A stretch of DNA of 64,000 bases from Akkermansia muciniphila (GTDB lineage Bacteria > Verrucomicrobiota > Verrucomicrobiia > Verrucomicrobiales > Akkermansiaceae), in assembly GCF_040616545.1 (NCBI RefSeq), contig NZ_CP156688.1, positions 1,550,001 through 1,614,000 on the forward strand, written 5' to 3'. The stretch's first letter is position 1, and each line of letters begins with the position of its first letter. Below, piece after piece: positions 38,288 through 47,098 of this stretch. Under the pieces are notes generated by a model that saw only the letters and a list, made by a program, of their open reading frames with translations, searched no databases and had not been told where the DNA came from. The position numbers were made by a program, and so were the translations under genes.

Positions 38288-39334
38288 TCAGCGGGGGCAG
38301 TGGCCGTGCGGTTTTTTGCCGAACAGGAAGCCGGCGCCGAAGATGACGGCCGCAATGATGACGCTCCCCAGAATGCCGGCCAGGCTCGTTTCAGGGTTGA
38401 CGATGGAGGAGGTTTCCCCCGTTTCCCCGGCGGAGGCCGTTTGCTCCGCGGCGGGAAGGGCGTAATCCGGCATAATGGCGGTGGATTCCTGCACGGATTC
38501 CAGGCTGCGGTGGAGGGAGGAAGGTTCCGCCAGAGTGGTTTCCTCCGATCCGGTGACGCCGGCCACGGACCATTCCAGGCCGTCCGGATAGGCGGAGGCG
38601 AACCAGGAGAGGGCCGCCCCGCAGAGCAGGGCCGCTACCGCAAAGATGCCCAGGACGGTGAAGGAGGCTTTTTTAACCGGGCCCGTTTCCAGGTCCGCCG
38701 GGCGCAGCAGGGAGGGCTGGGCCTTGCTGATGAAGATGACGATGGCCGCCGTGGCAAGCCCTTCCACAATGCCGATCGCCAGATGGATGGGCAGCATCAG
38801 TTCCACGAACTGGGCGAAGGGCAGCGCGGAAATGCCGGAGGCCGTCGTTTCCAGGACTACGGAGAAGGCGCCCAGCAGAAGACCGATGACGGCGGCGGTG
38901 ATGCTGGCGAGCGTGATGCGCCCCGTGCCGGGAGTTTTCCCGGCCAGAGGCCTGTAAATGAAGGGATAGGCCACCAGGCAGGAGAAGAAGCCCAGGTTGA
39001 AGATGTTGCAGCCCAGGGCCAGCAGGCCGCCGTCCGCAAAGAAAAGAGCCTGCACCGCCAGGATGGCCGCCATGACCAGGAACCCGGCGTACGGCCCCAG
39101 CAGAACTGCGAGAATGAGCCCGCCACCCAGATGACCGCTGGACCCGGTGCCGGGAATGGTGAAGTTCAGCATCTGGCAGGCAAAGATGAAGGCCCCCAGC
39201 ACGCCCATGAGCGGGACAAGCCGCACTTCCTTTTCCTGCCTGACCTTGCGCGCGCAGAGCGTCGTGATGGCCGCGGAAGCCGCCAACATGGTGCAGCCTA
39301 CCGCCGGTGAGATGAAGCCGTCCGCCATATGCAT
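38288..39334 (-). CDS. cbiM: cobalt/nickel ECF substrate-binding subunit, CbiM with C-terminal CbiN-like part
   Basis: A 348-residue metal-specific S component. MHMADGFISP places His2 and the free amino terminus as Co(II)/Ni(II) ligands, and FTIPGTGSSGHLGGG carries further ligands. Six or so transmembrane helices run to about residue 215. After a linker, residues 220-340 contain one helix, an SAYPDGLEWSVAG segment like CbiN, a loop and a final helix, so CbiN is fused rather than separate. The tail KKPHGHCPR could bind metal. Cobalt versus nickel cannot be decided, and I found no cobalamin riboswitch box upstream. Confidence 0.92.
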   Translation of the reverse strand: MHMADGFISPAVGCTMLAASAAITTLCARKVRQEKEVRLVPLMGVLGAFIFACQMLNFTIPGTGSSGHLGGGLILAVLLGPYAGFLVMAAILAVQALFFADGGLLALGCNIFNLGFFSCLVAYPFIYRPLAGKTPGTGRITLASITAAVIGLLLGAFSVVLETTASGISALPFAQFVELMLPIHLAIGIVEGLATAAIVIFISKAQPSLLRPADLETGPVKKASFTVLGIFAVAALLCGAALSWFASAYPDGLEWSVAGVTGSEETTLAEPSSLHRSLESVQESTAIMPDYALPAAEQTASAGETGETSSIVNPETSLAGILGSVIIAAVIFGAGFLFGKKPHGHCPR

Positions 39335-39624
39335 GATGTTTGTGTCTTTCTATTGGATGAAGTGAAGTATTGGTAAAGGCCCGGACCGGGCAGATTGACG
39401 CCACTTTAGCATAAACACCGCCAGGCCGAAGAAGGAAATGCGTTCCGGGAAGAAGTATTTTTCTGCCCCGCCAGGGCTTTTTCCGGCGGTGGGACGGGAG
39501 GGGGTTATTCCCGGGAATGGCGGCTTTCCATGGGCAGGGGGAGCGTGTTCCGTCCGGGCAGGGCCGGGAACATGGACGGATCGGGCGTGATGCGGTCCGG
39601 CCCGTGATTTGCTAGACGGGACCC
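39335..39624. other. divergent intergenic region cbiM / small membrane protein
   Basis: A 290-base gap. A GCCCG/CGGGC stem-loop lies at about 39379-39391, and a CCGCC/GGCGG pairing lies near 39468-39487. No T-run, riboswitch box or gene was recognised. Confidence 0.45.
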
Positions 39625-39909
39625 ATGATGAATTTTTCCATAGCTAAGTGCTTGTTTTCCATAGGCGGATGTTCGACGATCCTGGGCAATATTTCCGTGG
39701 ATGGGGCTGTTTCCTCCGCCGGGGCCATCGGCGGCCTGGGCGTTTTGACGATTGCCGTGAATTATACGCTGAACCTGCTCAAGAAAAAGGATGAGCAGTT
39801 GATGGCGAAGGACGCCCGCATTGAGGCCCTGATGGACCGCCTGATTGACAAATGCCCGAATTGCGAGCTGGCGAAGGCGGCCAACAAATCCCTGCTGGAG
39901 GAGGAATAG
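39625..39909 (+). CDS. small single-pass membrane protein
   Basis: A 94-residue protein with one glycine-rich hydrophobic segment (about residues 28-50; GAVSSAGAIGGLGVLTIAVNYTLNL), then a charged coiled coil (KKKDEQLMAKDARIEALMDRLIDK) and a CPNC pair close to the C-terminus. The layout, a short helix followed by a charged coil, is like small phage holin-type or spanin-like proteins, but no phage genes are near. A TAGACG sequence six bases before the ATG could be a -10 box. Function unknown. Confidence 0.55.
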   Translation: MMNFSIAKCLFSIGGCSTILGNISVDGAVSSAGAIGGLGVLTIAVNYTLNLLKKKDEQLMAKDARIEALMDRLIDKCPNCELAKAANKSLLEEE

Positions 39910-39923
39910 GAGGGGCGTGCCGC

Positions 39924-40288
39924 TTATTGCTCCACGCACCGGGGCGTGCGCGTATAGGCCTCCCGGTTTCCGTCCGTGTTCAGGATGAGCGTGGTTTTGC
40001 TGAGACGGTCAATGGTGGAGGCCGTGGTGAAGACGGAGGAATTTCGTTGCCTGTGCTTTTTCCCGTCAGGGTCAGCCGGTTGCCGTCCAGGCGCCAGCCC
40101 GTGTAAAGGAGCGTGTGCATGTTGATGGAGCTGGCGCGACCGTCCGGCATGAGCGCCATGCCCTGGATGTGCTGCGGCTGTTCGGGAACGGGCTGGGTCC
40201 AGCAGCCGGAAAGGCTGGCGGCGGACGGCTTCACGGAGCAGGAAGCCGCCAGCAGGGAAAGAGCCGGAAGAAGGAGGAAGAGGCGAAT
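39924..40288 (-). pseudogene. frameshifted lipocalin-like lipoprotein
   Basis: The minus strand encodes a lipoprotein signal (LFLLLPALSLLAASC, lipobox LAASC), then SLSGCWTQPVPEQPQHIQGM and ASSINMHTLLYTGWRLDGNRLTLTGKSTGNE, matching the small lipocalin-like lipoproteins common in Bacteroidota. The frame breaks near 40037-40045. In the +1-shifted frame the protein resumes as SSVFTTASTIDRLSKTTLILN and ends in VEQ at 39924. Restoring one base in GGAATTTC (to GGAAATTTC) rebuilds one frame. The first codon is ATT (40288), ten bases after argB, where an ATG is expected, so there may be a second lesion. A sequencing error is possible. Confidence 0.75.
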
Positions 40289-40298
40289 GGCCGGGCAG

Positions 40299-41192
40299 TT
40301 AACGCTGTTCTCTGATGACCTCCGTGCCGATGCCGTCCGGGGTGAAGATTTCCAGCAGCAGGGTGTGGGGCAGGCGCCCGTCAATGAAGTGCACCTTGCG
40401 CACGCCCGCGTTCAGGGCGTCAATGGCGGAATGGATTTTGGGAATCATGCCGCCGGAAACGGTGCCGTCTTCAATCAGGTCCAGGGCTTCCGTGCGGGTA
40501 ACTGATTTGATGAGGGTGGAAGGGTCTGAGGGGTCCTTCATGATGCCGGGCACGTCGGAAATGTAGATGAGCTTGACGGGCTTGAGTTCCTTGGCGAGAG
40601 CCGCCGCAGCCAGGTCCGCGTTTACGTTGAGCGGCTTGTGGGTGCCCAGCTCCTTGGCTAGCGGGGAGACGATGGGGGTGATCTGGAGTTTCAGGGCTTC
40701 CGTGATGCGTTCCGTCAGGCAGCCGATGACGTTGCCCACTTCCCCGATGTCCACGGGGCTGCCCTGTTCGTCCTTTTCCTGGATTCGCTCTCCCACGAAG
40801 ATTTCCGTGCCGGGAATGCCCACGCCCTTGCCGCCGTAGTCACGGAACATCTGGACCAGGCCGGGATTGATGGTTCCGGAGAGGGTGCGTTCCACGATGG
40901 AGATGGCTTCCGGCGTCGTGACGCGCAGCCCGTTGACGAAGCGGGCTTCCAGCCCGGCTTCCGCCATGGCCTTGGAGATGGCCTTGCCTCCGCCGTGCAC
41001 GATCACGGGGTTGAAGCCCAGAGCTTCCAGCAGGACGATGTCCCGCATGAGCTTTTTGACCAGGCGGGCGTCGTCCATGGCGCTGCCGCCGAATTTGATG
41101 AGAAACGTCTTGTCCCGGTAGGCCTGGAGGTAGGGCAGTGCGCCGACGATGACGGAGGCCTGTTCAATCAGGCGGGTGATTTTGGAGTCCAT
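40299..41192 (-). CDS. argB: acetylglutamate kinase
   Basis: Phosphorylates N-acetylglutamate, the second step of arginine synthesis. It is 297 residues of the amino acid kinase family: FLIKFGGSAMDD near residue 30, VIVHGGGKAISKAM for phosphate binding, FVNGLRVTTPEA for the acetylglutamate site, NVNADLAAAALAKELKPVKLIYISDVPGI, and SGGMIPKIHSAIDAL near the C-terminus. The N-terminal helix before the kinase fold is consistent with the arginine-sensitive hexameric form. A damaged lipoprotein gene follows directly. Confidence 0.97.
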   Translation of the reverse strand: MDSKITRLIEQASVIVGALPYLQAYRDKTFLIKFGGSAMDDARLVKKLMRDIVLLEALGFNPVIVHGGGKAISKAMAEAGLEARFVNGLRVTTPEAISIVERTLSGTINPGLVQMFRDYGGKGVGIPGTEIFVGERIQEKDEQGSPVDIGEVGNVIGCLTERITEALKLQITPIVSPLAKELGTHKPLNVNADLAAAALAKELKPVKLIYISDVPGIMKDPSDPSTLIKSVTRTEALDLIEDGTVSGGMIPKIHSAIDALNAGVRKVHFIDGRLPHTLLLEIFTPDGIGTEVIREQR

Positions 41193-41256
41193 GTCAGTAA
41201 TGAAACGTAGGAATGGTTAAGAGAGAAAGAGGGTGGGAATCCGCGGGAGGGGCCGT

Positions 41257-42249
41257 TCAAAGCAGGCGCCTGTTCCTGAAATAAACCAGGGGAAGAATGA
41301 TGGAAACGAGCATGACCGCCAGGGAGATGTAATAACCGTATTCGTTTTCCAGGCCGGGCATGTGGGAGAAGTTCATCCCGTAAATGCTGGCGATGAGGGT
41401 GGGGGGCATGAAGACCACGGCCGCCACGGTGAAGATTTTCACGATTTCGTTCTGCTCAATGTTGATGAGGCCCAGAACGGCGTCCAGCATGAAGTTTACG
41501 TTGCTGGAAAGGAAGTTGGCGTATTCCGAGAGGGAGGTGACGTCGCGGCTCAGCGGGCGGAGCTTGATGTACAGGGTGGAGTTGGTGTCGTCCAGGGCTT
41601 CCTCATTGCTGGCGTACGTGAGCAGGCGCAGAAGGTTTACCAGGCAGTCCCGCTGGCGGGTGAGCAGGTCGCCCACGCGTCCCAGGTCCTGGAGGATGAG
41701 GCGCAGGGCGCTGGAGACGGGGGCGCGCTTGCCGCCCTTGCCTTCCGGTTCGTCCCTGCGGAAGATGTTTTTGGAAAGGCGGTCCAGTTCCGCGCCGAAG
41801 CGTTCCAGCACGTCCGCCTGGCGGTCCACGATGGTTTCCAGCAGGCCGGTGAAAACCTGGTCCCGGCTGATCTGCTTCTGGCGCAGGAGCTGGTGGGAGA
41901 AGACGCGGAAGGAGTAGGAGTCCGAATGGCGGATGGTGATGATCTTGGCCCCCATGAGGACGAAGGTGATTTCCGACAGGGAGGGGGATTCCGTGTCCAC
42001 GCGGCTGAGCACCGTAGTGGTCATGAAGCGGGCGCCGTCCTCCGTGTACAGGCGGCTGGTGGCCTCAATTTCCCGCATCTCGTCGTAGGTGGGCATTTCC
42101 AGCCCGCAGAGGCGTTCCACAAATTTGATTTCCGCCGGTTCCGGGGTAAGGAGGTCAATCCAGAAGACGGAGTCCAAGTTCTGTTCCGCCGCATCCACCT
42201 GGGTGGTGCGCTCAATGCCTTCCGGGGTTTGACGATAAAGTCGAATCAT
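41257..42249 (-). CDS. corA: CorA-family magnesium/cobalt transporter
   Basis: A 330-residue channel-type divalent cation transporter. A large cytoplasmic alpha/beta funnel (about residues 1-265) is followed by two transmembrane helices at about 268-288 and 305-322, separated by the signature YGMNFSHMPGLENEYGY, which holds the GMN pore motif. Family length and layout are normal. It is on the same strand as argB, with a 64-base gap. Cobalt and nickel may also permeate, which is notable beside cbiMQO. Confidence 0.95.
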   Translation of the reverse strand: MIRLYRQTPEGIERTTQVDAAEQNLDSVFWIDLLTPEPAEIKFVERLCGLEMPTYDEMREIEATSRLYTEDGARFMTTTVLSRVDTESPSLSEITFVLMGAKIITIRHSDSYSFRVFSHQLLRQKQISRDQVFTGLLETIVDRQADVLERFGAELDRLSKNIFRRDEPEGKGGKRAPVSSALRLILQDLGRVGDLLTRQRDCLVNLLRLLTYASNEEALDDTNSTLYIKLRPLSRDVTSLSEYANFLSSNVNFMLDAVLGLINIEQNEIVKIFTVAAVVFMPPTLIASIYGMNFSHMPGLENEYGYYISLAVMLVSIILPLVYFRNRRLL

Positions 42250-42358
42250 GCCGTTAATGTCGGTTAGGGGGTGGAACGATTCCGTGCATGATGTCGAGTG
42301 ACACCCAACGCGGGTATGATGCCTTGTTTATACAGGGAAGGAAAGTAAAAAGGGTGAC

Positions 42359-42396
42359 AAAAAAGAGGCCCGGTTCCCAAGGTGGGAACCGGGCCT
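42359..42396 (-). terminator. intrinsic terminator of rplI
   Basis: A perfect 13-bp stem (42384-42396 with 42366-42378) with a five-base loop. On the minus strand it is followed by CTCTTTTTT (42364-42359). It sits about 25 bases after the rplI stop. Confidence 0.9.
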
Positions 42397-42421
42397 GCCG
42401 GAAAAAAGGGATGTGCGCCGC

Positions 42422-42877
42422 TTAGGCGTTTTCCTTGACGACCACCTTGAGCGTGGCTTCCACCTGGGGATGCACCTTGATGGCAACTTCGTGTTCGCCT
42501 TCGCTCTTGATCGGCTTTTCAAGCTCAATCGCGCGGCGGTCCACTTCCACTCCCTGAGCGGTCAGGGCGTCATGAATGTTCTGGTTGGTGATGGCGCCGA
42601 ACGCCTTGCCGCCCTGGCCCACTTCAAGGACGAGGTCCACCGTCAGTCCGTTGATCTTAGCGGCCACTTCCTGGGCGGCGCTGAGTTCTTCCGCTTCGCG
42701 CTTGGCGCGGGCGGCCTGAAGATTGGCGATGAAACGGCGGTTGGAGGCCGTTGCTTCGTGGGCCAGACCCTGAGGAATGAGGTAGTTGCGGCCATAGCCA
42801 GCCTTAACGGTCACCAGGTCGGCTTCCGCGCCGAGTCCTTCAATTTTTGTTGCGAGAATTACTTCCATCGTTGCCAT
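42422..42877 (-). CDS. rplI: 50S ribosomal protein L9
   Basis: A 151-residue protein with both L9 domains: the N-terminal EVILATKIEGLGAEADLVTVKAGYGRNYLIPQGLA unit, the long connecting helix (NRRFIANLQAARAKREAEELSAAQE), and the C-terminal domain (AFGAITNQNIHDAL). L9 usually starts MEVIL, so the ATG at 42868 may be used instead of 42877. It binds 23S rRNA at the L1 stalk base. It is not next to rpsF or rpsR here. Confidence 0.96.
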   Translation of the reverse strand: MATMEVILATKIEGLGAEADLVTVKAGYGRNYLIPQGLAHEATASNRRFIANLQAARAKREAEELSAAQEVAAKINGLTVDLVLEVGQGGKAFGAITNQNIHDALTAQGVEVDRRAIELEKPIKSEGEHEVAIKVHPQVEATLKVVVKENA

Positions 42878-43013
42878 GGCTAAAAAGAAATGGTTATTTG
42901 TGAGCGGTTGAAGTAGTAAGTATTGGCCCGAATGTCAAGACAAGAGCGATAAAAAGGGTGTTTTTTTATGTTTTGGAAGGAAAAAATCCCCCCGGCTGTC
43001 ATGATAGGTGACA

Positions 43014-43041
43014 TTGCGCTTGCTTCACGCGGCGGTAGTAT
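43014..43041 (+). promoter_or_regulatory. putative purH promoter
   Basis: TTGCGC at 43014-43019, a 16-base spacer and TAGTAT at 43036-43041, leaving a leader of about 75 bases. The conserved bases of a purine or PRPP riboswitch were looked for in this leader and not found. Confidence 0.4.
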
Positions 43042-43122
43042 GTAGGGAAAGGAACCGCATTTATCGCGTTCGCTCCCAGAGAGGAGGGTCCGCCCGCGGA
43101 TACATTACAGATATTTGATTTT

Positions 43123-44670
43123 ATGGCTATTCAGCGCGCATTGATATCCGTTTCCGACAAGACCGGCCTGGAGGAGTTTGCCAAGGGCCTGCACGAGTTT
43201 GGAGTAGAGCTTATTTCCACCGGCGGCACCGCCGCTTTCCTGAAAGGCCTGGGCCTTCCGGTGATTGAAATTTCCGACTATACCGGAGAGCCGGAATTGT
43301 TTGAGGGACGCCTGAAGACGCTCCATCCCATGGTGCACGGAGGCCTGCTGCACCGCCGCGACAATGAGGAGCATGTACGCCAGGCGAAGGAAAACGGCAT
43401 CAAGCCCATTGACCTGGTCTGCGTGAACCTGTACCCCTTTGAGGAAACCGTCGCCAAGCCCGGCGTCACGCTGGAGGAAGCCATTGAAAAGATTGACATC
43501 GGCGGGCCGTCCATGCTCCGCTCCGCCTCCAAGAACTACGCCTCCGTCACGGTGGTCTCCGATCCCGCGGACTATCCCCGCATTCTGGATGAAATGCAGA
43601 CGCACAAGGGAGACACGACTCTGAAAACCCGTGAAAACCTGGCGGTGAAGGTGTTCATGCGCACGTCCAATTACGACAACGCCATCACCAACTACCTGGG
43701 CCACCAGAGCGCGGAGAGCACCAAGGGAAGCTTCTGCATCTGCGCGCCCCTGTACCAGGAACTGCGCTACGGGGACAACCCCCACCAGGAATCCAGCCTG
43801 TACGGCAATTTCGGCGATATTTTCCACCAGCTCCAGGGCAAGGAGCTTTCCTACACGAACGTGCTGGACATTGAAGGCGCCGCCGAGCTGATTACCCAGT
43901 TCCGCCGCCCGACGGTGGGCATCCTGAAGCACACGAACCCCTGCGGCGTGGGCCAGGACGACGAAGACCTGCGCAACGCCTGGCAGAAGGCTTTTGAAAC
44001 GGACACGCAGGCCCCCTTCGGCGGCGTGATCGTGGTCAACCGCCCGATGACGGAAGGCCTGGCCCGCGTGCTGAGCGCCATTTTCACGGATGTGATCATC
44101 GCCCCGGAATACGACGCGGAAGCCCGCGCCATTCTTCAGAAAAAGAAGAACTGCCGCATCATTCGCATGAACACGGAAGCCTGGATGAAGGCCCGCCTGG
44201 AACCCATCATCCGCTCCGCTCCCGGCGGCTTCATGACCATGAAGCGGGATACGGACGTGATGGGCCTGGACAACCTGGAAGCCAAGGTGGTGACCAAGCG
44301 TCCCCCGACGGAAGAAGAACTTACCGCCATGCGCTTCAACTGGCGCGTCGTGAAGCAGGTGCACTCCAACGCCATCGTCTTTGGCGGCACGGACCGCACG
44401 CTGGGCATCGGCGCCGGGCAGATGAGCCGCGTGGACTCCGCCCGCATTGCCGTCTGGAAGGCCGGACAGGCCGGACTGGACCTGAAGGGCAGCGTGGTGG
44501 CGTCAGACGCCATGTTCCCGTTTGCGGACGGCCTCCAGGTAGCCATTGACGCCGGGGCCACCGCCTGCATCCAGCCCGGCGGTTCCATCCGGGACGAGGA
44601 AGTGATCGCCGCCGCGGACGCCGCGGGCATCGCCATGGTGTTCACGGGCCACCGCCATTTCCTCCATTAA
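43123..44670 (+). CDS. purH: bifunctional AICAR formyltransferase / IMP cyclohydrolase
   Basis: Catalyses the last two steps of de novo purine synthesis. It is 515 residues. The N-terminal MGS-like cyclohydrolase domain (1-195) has ISVSDKTGLEEFAKGL, STGGTAAFL and GRLKTLHPMVHGGLL. The transformylase domain has LRYGDNPHQESSLY, the catalytic KHTNPCGV near residue 268, and SDAMFPFADGLQVAIDAGATACIQPGGSIRDEEVI at the end. It may be co-transcribed with pdxJ 40 bases downstream. Confidence 0.97.
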   Translation: MAIQRALISVSDKTGLEEFAKGLHEFGVELISTGGTAAFLKGLGLPVIEISDYTGEPELFEGRLKTLHPMVHGGLLHRRDNEEHVRQAKENGIKPIDLVCVNLYPFEETVAKPGVTLEEAIEKIDIGGPSMLRSASKNYASVTVVSDPADYPRILDEMQTHKGDTTLKTRENLAVKVFMRTSNYDNAITNYLGHQSAESTKGSFCICAPLYQELRYGDNPHQESSLYGNFGDIFHQLQGKELSYTNVLDIEGAAELITQFRRPTVGILKHTNPCGVGQDDEDLRNAWQKAFETDTQAPFGGVIVVNRPMTEGLARVLSAIFTDVIIAPEYDAEARAILQKKKNCRIIRMNTEAWMKARLEPIIRSAPGGFMTMKRDTDVMGLDNLEAKVVTKRPPTEEELTAMRFNWRVVKQVHSNAIVFGGTDRTLGIGAGQMSRVDSARIAVWKAGQAGLDLKGSVVASDAMFPFADGLQVAIDAGATACIQPGGSIRDEEVIAAADAAGIAMVFTGHRHFLH

Positions 44671-44709
44671 TTTGAATGATCGGCCCCGTCCCCTTGTCTT
44701 AAAACCGAT

Positions 44710-45450
44710 ATGTTGCTAGGTGTAAATATAGACCACATCGCCACGCTAAGGCAGGCCCGCTATGCGACCATGCTTGATTCCTTCAACGTGGAGCCGAGCG
44801 TTTTGGACGCCGCCTATGCGGCGCAAAGGGGCGGGGCGGATTCCATCACCCTCCACGTCCGGGGCGACCGCCGCCACATGCAGGACACGGACGCCCTGAG
44901 CGTCCGGGAAAGCGTGGCTCTTCCGCTGAACCTGGAAATGGGGAATACCCCGGGGATGGTGGACTTTGCCCTCCGGTTAAAGCCGGACTATGTGTGCATG
45001 GTTCCGGAAAAGCGGGAGGAAATCACTACGGAAGGCGGGCTGGACGCCGTCTTTCATGAAAAGGAACTGGCCCCGACCATGGCAAGAATGGCGGACAACG
45101 GCATTCAGGTGAGCCTGTTCATTGATCCGGAGCTGGCCCAGGTGGACGCCGCCGCCCGTCTGGGCGCGCCCATGATTGAGCTGCATACCGGATGCTTCGC
45201 CAACCATGCCGGAAAGGAACGCACGGCGGAACTGGCCCGGCTGAAACGCGCCGCGGAACAGGCCCACTCCCTGGGAATCCAGGTGAATGCGGGCCATGGC
45301 ATCAACTACCAGAATCTGGAACAGTTGATGGCCGGCGTGCCTTACCTGCATGAGCTGAACATCGGCCATACGATCGTAGCCCGCGCCCTCTTTGTGGGGA
45401 TGGAGCAGGCCGTGAGGGAAATGCGCCAGGCGATCGACCGCCTGAGCTGA
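44710..45450 (+). CDS. pdxJ: pyridoxine 5'-phosphate synthase
   Basis: Condenses 1-deoxy-xylulose 5-phosphate with 3-amino-2-oxopropyl phosphate to form vitamin B6 phosphate in the DXP-dependent route. It is 246 residues of TIM-barrel type: GVNIDHIATLRQARY, ITLHVRGDRRHMQDTD, NLEMGNTPGM, VPEKREEITTEGG, ELHTGCFAN and VNAGHGINYQNL. A TTGAAT sequence and a weak TGTCTT box nine bases before the start hint at an additional leaderless promoter. The pdxJ-acpS order matches that of enterobacteria. Confidence 0.97.
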   Translation: MLLGVNIDHIATLRQARYATMLDSFNVEPSVLDAAYAAQRGGADSITLHVRGDRRHMQDTDALSVRESVALPLNLEMGNTPGMVDFALRLKPDYVCMVPEKREEITTEGGLDAVFHEKELAPTMARMADNGIQVSLFIDPELAQVDAAARLGAPMIELHTGCFANHAGKERTAELARLKRAAEQAHSLGIQVNAGHGINYQNLEQLMAGVPYLHELNIGHTIVARALFVGMEQAVREMRQAIDRLS

Positions 45451-45486
45451 TGCTTCCGTTTCAACGCTAACCCCGGTTGCAGGAAC

Positions 45487-45888
45487 ATGAGCCGCATTGC
45501 AGGATTGGGAATGGACCTGGTTGACCTGGAACGCGTGCGCCAGGCCCTCCAGAAAAACGGGGAGGCCTTTGCCCTGCGCATCTGCACCCCGGATGAATGG
45601 GCCTACTGCCGGATGCATGCGGACCCCGTGCCGCGCCTGGCGGCCCGTTTTGCGGCCAAGGAGGCCGTGGCGAAGGCGCTGGGTACAGGCATTGGGGAAA
45701 AATGCTCTTTCACGGAGGTGGAAGTGGTGCGCAATGATGCGGGCTCTCCCTCCATCCTGCTGCACGGCACTGCCGGGGTGACGGCCCGGGAGCAGGGCAT
45801 CACGGGCTGGTTGCTGAGCATGACCCACTCCCCCCATAGCGCCGCCGCCACCGTCATCGCTCTTGCGGAAGCTCCGGAATTTTCCTGA
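45487..45888 (+). CDS. acpS: holo-[acyl-carrier-protein] synthase
   Basis: Transfers the phosphopantetheine arm of CoA to apo-ACP. It is 133 residues with IAGLGMDLVDLERVRQAL (Mg-binding Asp) and RFAAKEAVAKALGTGI (catalytic Glu and Lys), then LLSMTHSPHSAAATVIA. It lies 36 bases after pdxJ with AGGA before the ATG. Length and motifs match the trimeric AcpS type. Confidence 0.95.
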   Translation: MSRIAGLGMDLVDLERVRQALQKNGEAFALRICTPDEWAYCRMHADPVPRLAARFAAKEAVAKALGTGIGEKCSFTEVEVVRNDAGSPSILLHGTAGVTAREQGITGWLLSMTHSPHSAAATVIALAEAPEFS

Positions 45889-46025
45889 CGCTTCAGAAGC
45901 GCTGCAAGCCTTTGCTGCATCCGGGACCGTTTTCCCTGCGCCAAAGCCGGCCGAACATAATCCGGTCCTGCGCCCCGGAAATTTTTACCGGATACCTTAC
46001 CAGCGGGCCGGCGGACACGGTGTTC

Positions 46026-47096
46026 CTACAGGTTTTCAAGATTCTTCCTGATGATCTCCATATTCAGCTTGCGGAGGGCGCCCAGAATTTCAAAGCTTGG
46101 CGCTTCGGCAAAATCGGTTTCCAGCTCGTTCATTTTCTTCTCGTAGTCCGCCACAGAACCGCCGTCCCTTTTCAGGATGGAGATATTTTCCCGGGTGTTA
46201 TCCGCAAGCTCGGAAAACGCCTTCCGGTCGGGGGCCGGGTTCCAATCAATGGATTTCAGGAAGCTTTCCACTTCCGGAACCGTCACGTTGAAGAATTCCG
46301 GACGGACCTCTTCCGGTTTCCGGTCTTTAAAATAACTGATGGCAAAGCTGAAGCTGTCCGACTCCGGCTTCAGCTCAAATTTGATGTCATCTCCATGAAT
46401 CCGGATCTGCCGGAGGGATTCTTTTTCAAAAACGATGAAAGTGCCGAATTCCTTGTAAGCATAACGGTTGAAGTTCATCACCCCGTTTCCCCCGGTCGTT
46501 TTCGTCAGAATCCAGTCCGGCTTTCCGCATGGCTTTGCCCCGGCTCCTTCTTTCAGAGCGTATTGTGACTCCAGTTCCGGCTTTCCGTAACCGTGAACAG
46601 GCGATGCCCATACTTCATTCAGTTGTCCGGGATAAGCGACCTTGACGAACAGCCAGTCCGGACGGTCCTTGAACTGCGCTATCCTGACGTCCAGAACACT
46701 ATTTTCCGGACGGAACGTGAAGACAGCCATTTCCATCCGGCCGTTTTCCACGGTGTCAATTTTTTCCGCCACTTTCCGGTCCAGCAGCGTTTTGCCGTCC
46801 CTGCCAATCACGGCAAGGAAATTGACGGGGCTCCAGCTCCCGGGAGTATTGGGGTTTCTCCAGTATTCGATGCCGAATCTGAAATCCCCCCATTCCTGCT
46901 GAATGGGCTTGTTGTCATTGGGATGGGTAACGGTGTGGTAATTGATCTTTCCATTGCCAAGGTTGACGGTATGGCGGGTCACAAGGACGGCAGTTCCCTT
47001 GCGGTCAAGTTGTTCTTCTTTCTTTTCAATGAAAGGGGCGGCGTACAGCAGTGTGCTGCACAATCCGGCCAGTACGGTCAGGGCGAGTTTCTGCAT
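46026..47096 (-). CDS. secreted protein of unknown function, partner of the GH42-like gene
   Basis: A 356-residue protein with a signal peptide (ALTVLAGLCSTLLYAA, cleavage before PFIEK). The mature part looks beta-rich for about 230 residues (WGDFRFGIEYWRNPN, MEMAVFTFRPENSVLDVRI, WLFVKVAYPGQLNEVW) and ends in a helical segment of about 70 residues. It resembles secreted beta-sandwich proteins found beside glycosidases, but no named domain is recognised. It starts two bases after the GH42-like gene stops, so the pair is co-transcribed. Confidence 0.7.
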   Translation of the reverse strand: MQKLALTVLAGLCSTLLYAAPFIEKKEEQLDRKGTAVLVTRHTVNLGNGKINYHTVTHPNDNKPIQQEWGDFRFGIEYWRNPNTPGSWSPVNFLAVIGRDGKTLLDRKVAEKIDTVENGRMEMAVFTFRPENSVLDVRIAQFKDRPDWLFVKVAYPGQLNEVWASPVHGYGKPELESQYALKEGAGAKPCGKPDWILTKTTGGNGVMNFNRYAYKEFGTFIVFEKESLRQIRIHGDDIKFELKPESDSFSFAISYFKDRKPEEVRPEFFNVTVPEVESFLKSIDWNPAPDRKAFSELADNTRENISILKRDGGSVADYEKKMNELETDFAEAPSFEILGALRKLNMEIIRKNLENL

Positions 47097-47098
47097 GA

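Noticed and set aside
39335-39624. Cobalamin riboswitch upstream of cbiM
   Set aside because: A GCCACTT-like string is present, but the conserved B12 box and the terminal pairing are absent on the minus strand, and the only stem (GCCCG/CGGGC) lacks a riboswitch core.
43042-43122. Purine or PRPP riboswitch in the purH leader
   Set aside because: The conserved loop bases of purine riboswitches were not found, and the short leader has no terminator-antiterminator pair.
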